From: Trichomonas vaginalis G3
Taxonomy: Eukaryota > Parabasalia > Trichomonadida > Trichomonadidae
Assembly (NCBI RefSeq): GCF_026262505.1
Contig: NC_067203.1
Coordinates: 12,028,001-12,092,000 of the forward strand
Length of the DNA: 64,000 nucleotides
Reading direction: 5' to 3'
Shown: positions 61,488 to 64,000 of the stretch, in pieces
Layout of the letters: every line of letters starts with the position of its first letter
How positions within the stretch are numbered: the stretch's first letter is position 1
The notes under the pieces: model-generated
What the model saw: the letters and a program-made list of their open reading frames with translations, nothing else
Databases searched by the model: none
What the model was told of the DNA's origin: nothing
Made by a program: the position numbers and the translations under genes

Positions 61488-63660
61488 ATGATTAAACAAC
61501 AGCAACTTAAGGCGCAAAGCGCCCAGGTCCTTCAGACCATTACATACGCCATATATGCATATAATTCAAAGACGGCAGAACAAACGCAAAGGTTGAAATA
61601 TGGAGATTTGGAGATAGTATTGAAAAATGACCATTTCGAATTCGTTTGCAAAGGTGGTGCAGTGATATCAAATATAAAAGAAATTTTATTTATGAATTCA
61701 AAAATTAAAGGAATAACGGATGATATAACATCAATTCCACCAGAAGAACAGAGATATTACGCATTAAATGCATTTCCTAAAGTTTTGAAGATTGGAAGAT
61801 TTAATTTAAATGAGGAATTCATAGAAGGTTTCCTAAATGACATAATGAAGAAGGTGGATAAGGAATATGTGGATAGTGAGTTAGAGAAGAAAGCAGATAA
61901 GGAATACGTTAATACTGAATTAAATAAGAAGGCGAATTTGGTTTATGTTGATGAAAAAGATAATGAAATTAAAGAAAAGGTTGAATGGTATCATGAATGG
62001 ACATTGGAGACTTTTAAAGTTAAAGCTGATACAGAATGGGTTTCAGGATGTTTAGACCTTAAAGCAGATAAAACATATGTTAACGATGAGTTAGAGAAGA
62101 AAGCAGATAAAACATATGTTAACAATGAGTTAGAGAAGAAAGCAGATAAGGAAAAAGTTATTTCATTCATTAATACTGAGTTAGCAAAGAAAGCTGATAT
62201 ATCATTTGTTAATGAAGAAATAAAACAATCAGAGGTCTATTTTACTCCACCATTTTTAAATTTTATGAAATCATCAGATAAAACCTTTGATATAGATTCT
62301 TTTGAATGGATATGTTTCGATGGAGTGACCATGTATTTATTTTATACAGCTGGAGTGCTTTATTATTTTAAAACAAATTGATTTTAAAAACTATGAGTCA
62401 TTTACTCCATCTGTTTGGAATCCTGATACACGAAAGCCAATCATTAATCCAAGAATTTTATATGTTGAATATAATAACGGTAAATTTATGGGAATGATAA
62501 CGGTTGGAGATGATTTTTGCCCTTGTTATTCATTCGATTGTATCCAATGGTTCAAATGTAATTTAAATCAAGATGCTAAATTTAAATATCCAAATAATCC
62601 TATTAGATGTGTTAATAATAAATGGGTACTAATTTATGAAGTCAATCAAATTTTCATTAGTGAGGATGGGATAAATTATTATATGTTTAGTATGATGTCA
62701 TCAGATTTGGAAATTGATTATACAAGTAAGTGGTATTACACTAACGGTATGTATTTTATCCTACAGAATGATAAAATTTATAGATCATATTCAATACCAC
62801 AAGGTCAATTTGAACAAATTTTTCAAGCTGATGGAGACATTGAAGCTTTATGTTATGGATCAAATGTTTATGTTCTTGTTTCAGGTGGTATGGTCTATTC
62901 ATATCCTGTAAGTTATAACAGACATATTTATTTATCACAGGATTTATCAAATTGGGAATTGGTTTATTCATTCACTCCAAAACTTACTCGAAATTATAGA
63001 TTTACTAATTTATTTTATATTGATGGGTATTTCATTGCTTTTGGATGTGGTGATTTAGTAAATATCAGTAGTGATGGAAGAAATTGGTCTGAAATCACAA
63101 AATTTCAAGATGTACGAAAAGCTATTTTCAAAAATAATACGTTAATATTGATAACAAGACCAGTTTTAAATACTCACCCAGTTTCAATATTATATAATAA
63201 ATTCAATATTCATAATGGATTAAATACAATTCTTGAGATGATTTACCCCATTGGTTCAATATATACATCAATGAACTCAACAAATCCAGCAAGTGTTTTA
63301 GGTTTCGGTACATGGCAGCAGATTGTAGATAAATTCTTATACTGTGCTAACTCTTCAAAGCAAACAGGTGGTTCAAAGAAAATTACTGAAGCAAACTTAC
63401 CTGCGCACACTCATACAGGAACTACAAACTTTTCTGGCGACCATAGCAACTCATTAAGAGACCACTCATTATACAACTCAGACTATAAAGCTGGCTATGA
63501 CGTTTTATCTCCATCTTATAACAATTCAGCAAAAAAGACTTTTCGACCAACTGAACCAGGAGGAAATCATGTCCATACTTTCACAACAAATCCAACAGGC
63601 TCGGGTGAAGATTACATGCCACCATTTATGACAGTTTATGCATGGTTTCGCGTTCAATGA
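61488..63660 (+). pseudogene. Phage-like fibre gene of the outer Polinton, with a different middle (broken)
   Basis: Head and tip match the inner fibre (YAIYAYNSKTAEQ; YPIGSIYTSMNSTNPA; MPPFMTVYAWFRVQ). The KADKxYV repeats are more numerous. Between them lies about 1 kb absent from the inner copy, with repeated motifs like SFDCIQWFKC, SEDGINYYMF, SQDLSNWELV and SSDGRNWSEI, the SxDGxxW pattern of beta-propeller/BNR-like domains of phage tail proteins. Not readable as one frame. Confidence 0.75.
61511..61538 (+). repeat. Double-hairpin mini-element 5 (in outer fibre gene)
   Basis: GGCGCAAAGCGCC (61511-61523) and CAGGTCCTTCAGACC (61524-61538). The inner fibre gene lacks 18 bases here; reading phase is kept. 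Confidence 0.8.
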
Positions 63661-63722
63661 ACGCTCAATGTTTGTTTCACAAACTTTAGAACGGCATAAT
63701 TTAAATTTTTATTTTAGTATAA

Positions 63723-63890
63723 ATGAAGATTCTACCATATGGTGTTATTGGAAGAGATAAAGATGGAAACCCAATATTTGATCCAAAGTTAAAATTAAAG
63801 TTACTGACAAGACAACAACTTGAAAAGTTGCTGAAACCAAAACAGAATGAAAAAGAGAAAAATGAGAAAATGAGAAAGAAAAAAATTTAA
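63723..63890 (+). CDS. Small Polinton gene, 55 aa
   Basis: Complete frame MKILPYGVIGRDKDGNPIFD with a Lys/Glu-rich end. Preceded by a T-rich tract and TATAAATG. Not seen at the matching place in the inner copy. Unknown function. Confidence 0.55.
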   Translation: MKILPYGVIGRDKDGNPIFDPKLKLKLLTRQQLEKLLKPKQNEKEKNEKMRKKKI

Positions 63891-63895
63891 ATTAT

Positions 63896-63919
63896 GCAAT
63901 TTTATTTTTATCATAAATG
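63896..63919 (+). promoter_or_regulatory. Late-promoter-like start signal at the last gene
   Basis: TTTTATTTTTATCATAAATG just before the final open frame. Confidence 0.5.
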
Positions 63920-64000
63920 ACAAAATTAATTAAGCCAACTATTTCTAAATTAATGATACCAATGAAATCATTTCATGGAGTAATTATCCCAGGTTCTTCA
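63917..64000 (+). CDS. Polinton gene, start only, runs off the window
   Basis: ATG at 63917 gives MTKLIKPTISKLMIPMKSFH and stays open to the edge. Preceded by TTTTATTTTTATCATAAATG. Family not identifiable from 28 residues. Confidence 0.5.
   Translation, partial: MTKLIKPTISKLMIPMKSFHGVIIPGSS

Larger units (their letters stand above)
37094..64000. mobile_element. Outer Polinton (Maverick), interrupted by the inner copy, running off the window
   Basis: The left end begins at 37094 with AGTAGTA and the terminal repeat that recurs in the inner copy, next to host DNA. Its left piece is 37094-37781. After the inner element (37782-54490) it resumes at 54491 and reaches the window edge. The visible part carries the terminal-repeat gene, the minor gene cluster, capsid, ATPase, fibre and small genes, in opposite order to the inner copy. 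It is a fossil with about ten or more breaks in the visible part. Since its genes are near-identical to those of the inner copy, it is young on the family scale, but it predates the inner insertion. Its far end and polymerase lie beyond 64,000. Confidence 0.85.

Overview
The window looks like nuclear DNA of a trichomonad, most likely Trichomonas vaginalis. Reasons seen in the sequence: AT-rich, gene-dense DNA; an ankyrin/DUF3447 protein and a BspA-like leucine-rich repeat protein of the kinds hugely expanded in that species; a glycine-rich surface-protein pseudogene; a short intron starting GTATGT and ending ACTAACACACAG, the trichomonad splice signature; TCACTT initiator (Inr) motifs upstream of two genes; and Polintons (Mavericks), which fill much of that genome. 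No database search was run, so all family calls rest on motif recognition.

Layout. 1-3,400: start of an ankyrin gene, a large fold-back palindrome holding a small Mutator-like insertion, and a dead glycine-rich gene. 3,400-25,600: compact host genes on both strands: ankyrin protein, coiled-coil protein, MPN-domain protein, CARMIL-like LRR protein, ribosomal protein eL41 (23 aa), PX protein, SCP/FCP1-type phosphatase, ZIP transporter, ubiquitin hydrolase, TPR protein, saposin-like secreted protein, intron-containing CAMK/AMPK-like kinase and an importin-beta-like protein. 25,600-31,470: gene-poor repeat territory with decayed family members, a second palindrome flanked by arrays of tandem hairpins, and a GC-richer patch that folds like a structured RNA. 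31,470-36,975: BspA-like gene lacking an ATG and a UBL/acidic/SANT protein.

37,094-64,000: two related Polintons, one inside the other. The inner one (37,782-54,490) has identical 224-bp ends and a 6-bp target duplication AATCTA; it sits in the terminal-repeat gene of an outer copy that starts at 37,094, resumes at 54,491 and runs out of the window. Parts recognised: protein-primed DNA polymerase B, retroviral-type integrase, packaging ATPase, a likely major capsid protein, a phage-tail-like fibre and several small conserved genes. Both copies are broken fossils, the inner with roughly half a dozen breaks and the outer with about ten or more in the visible part. They look young: the two are near-identical over most genes.

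The most unusual signals are small GC-rich double-hairpin insertions in the Polintons (five candidates, at least two absent from the matching place in the other copy), a T-rich plus TAAATG start signal shared by most Polinton genes, swapping of the middle of the fibre gene between the two Polinton copies, and chains of different hairpins around the 29-kb palindrome.
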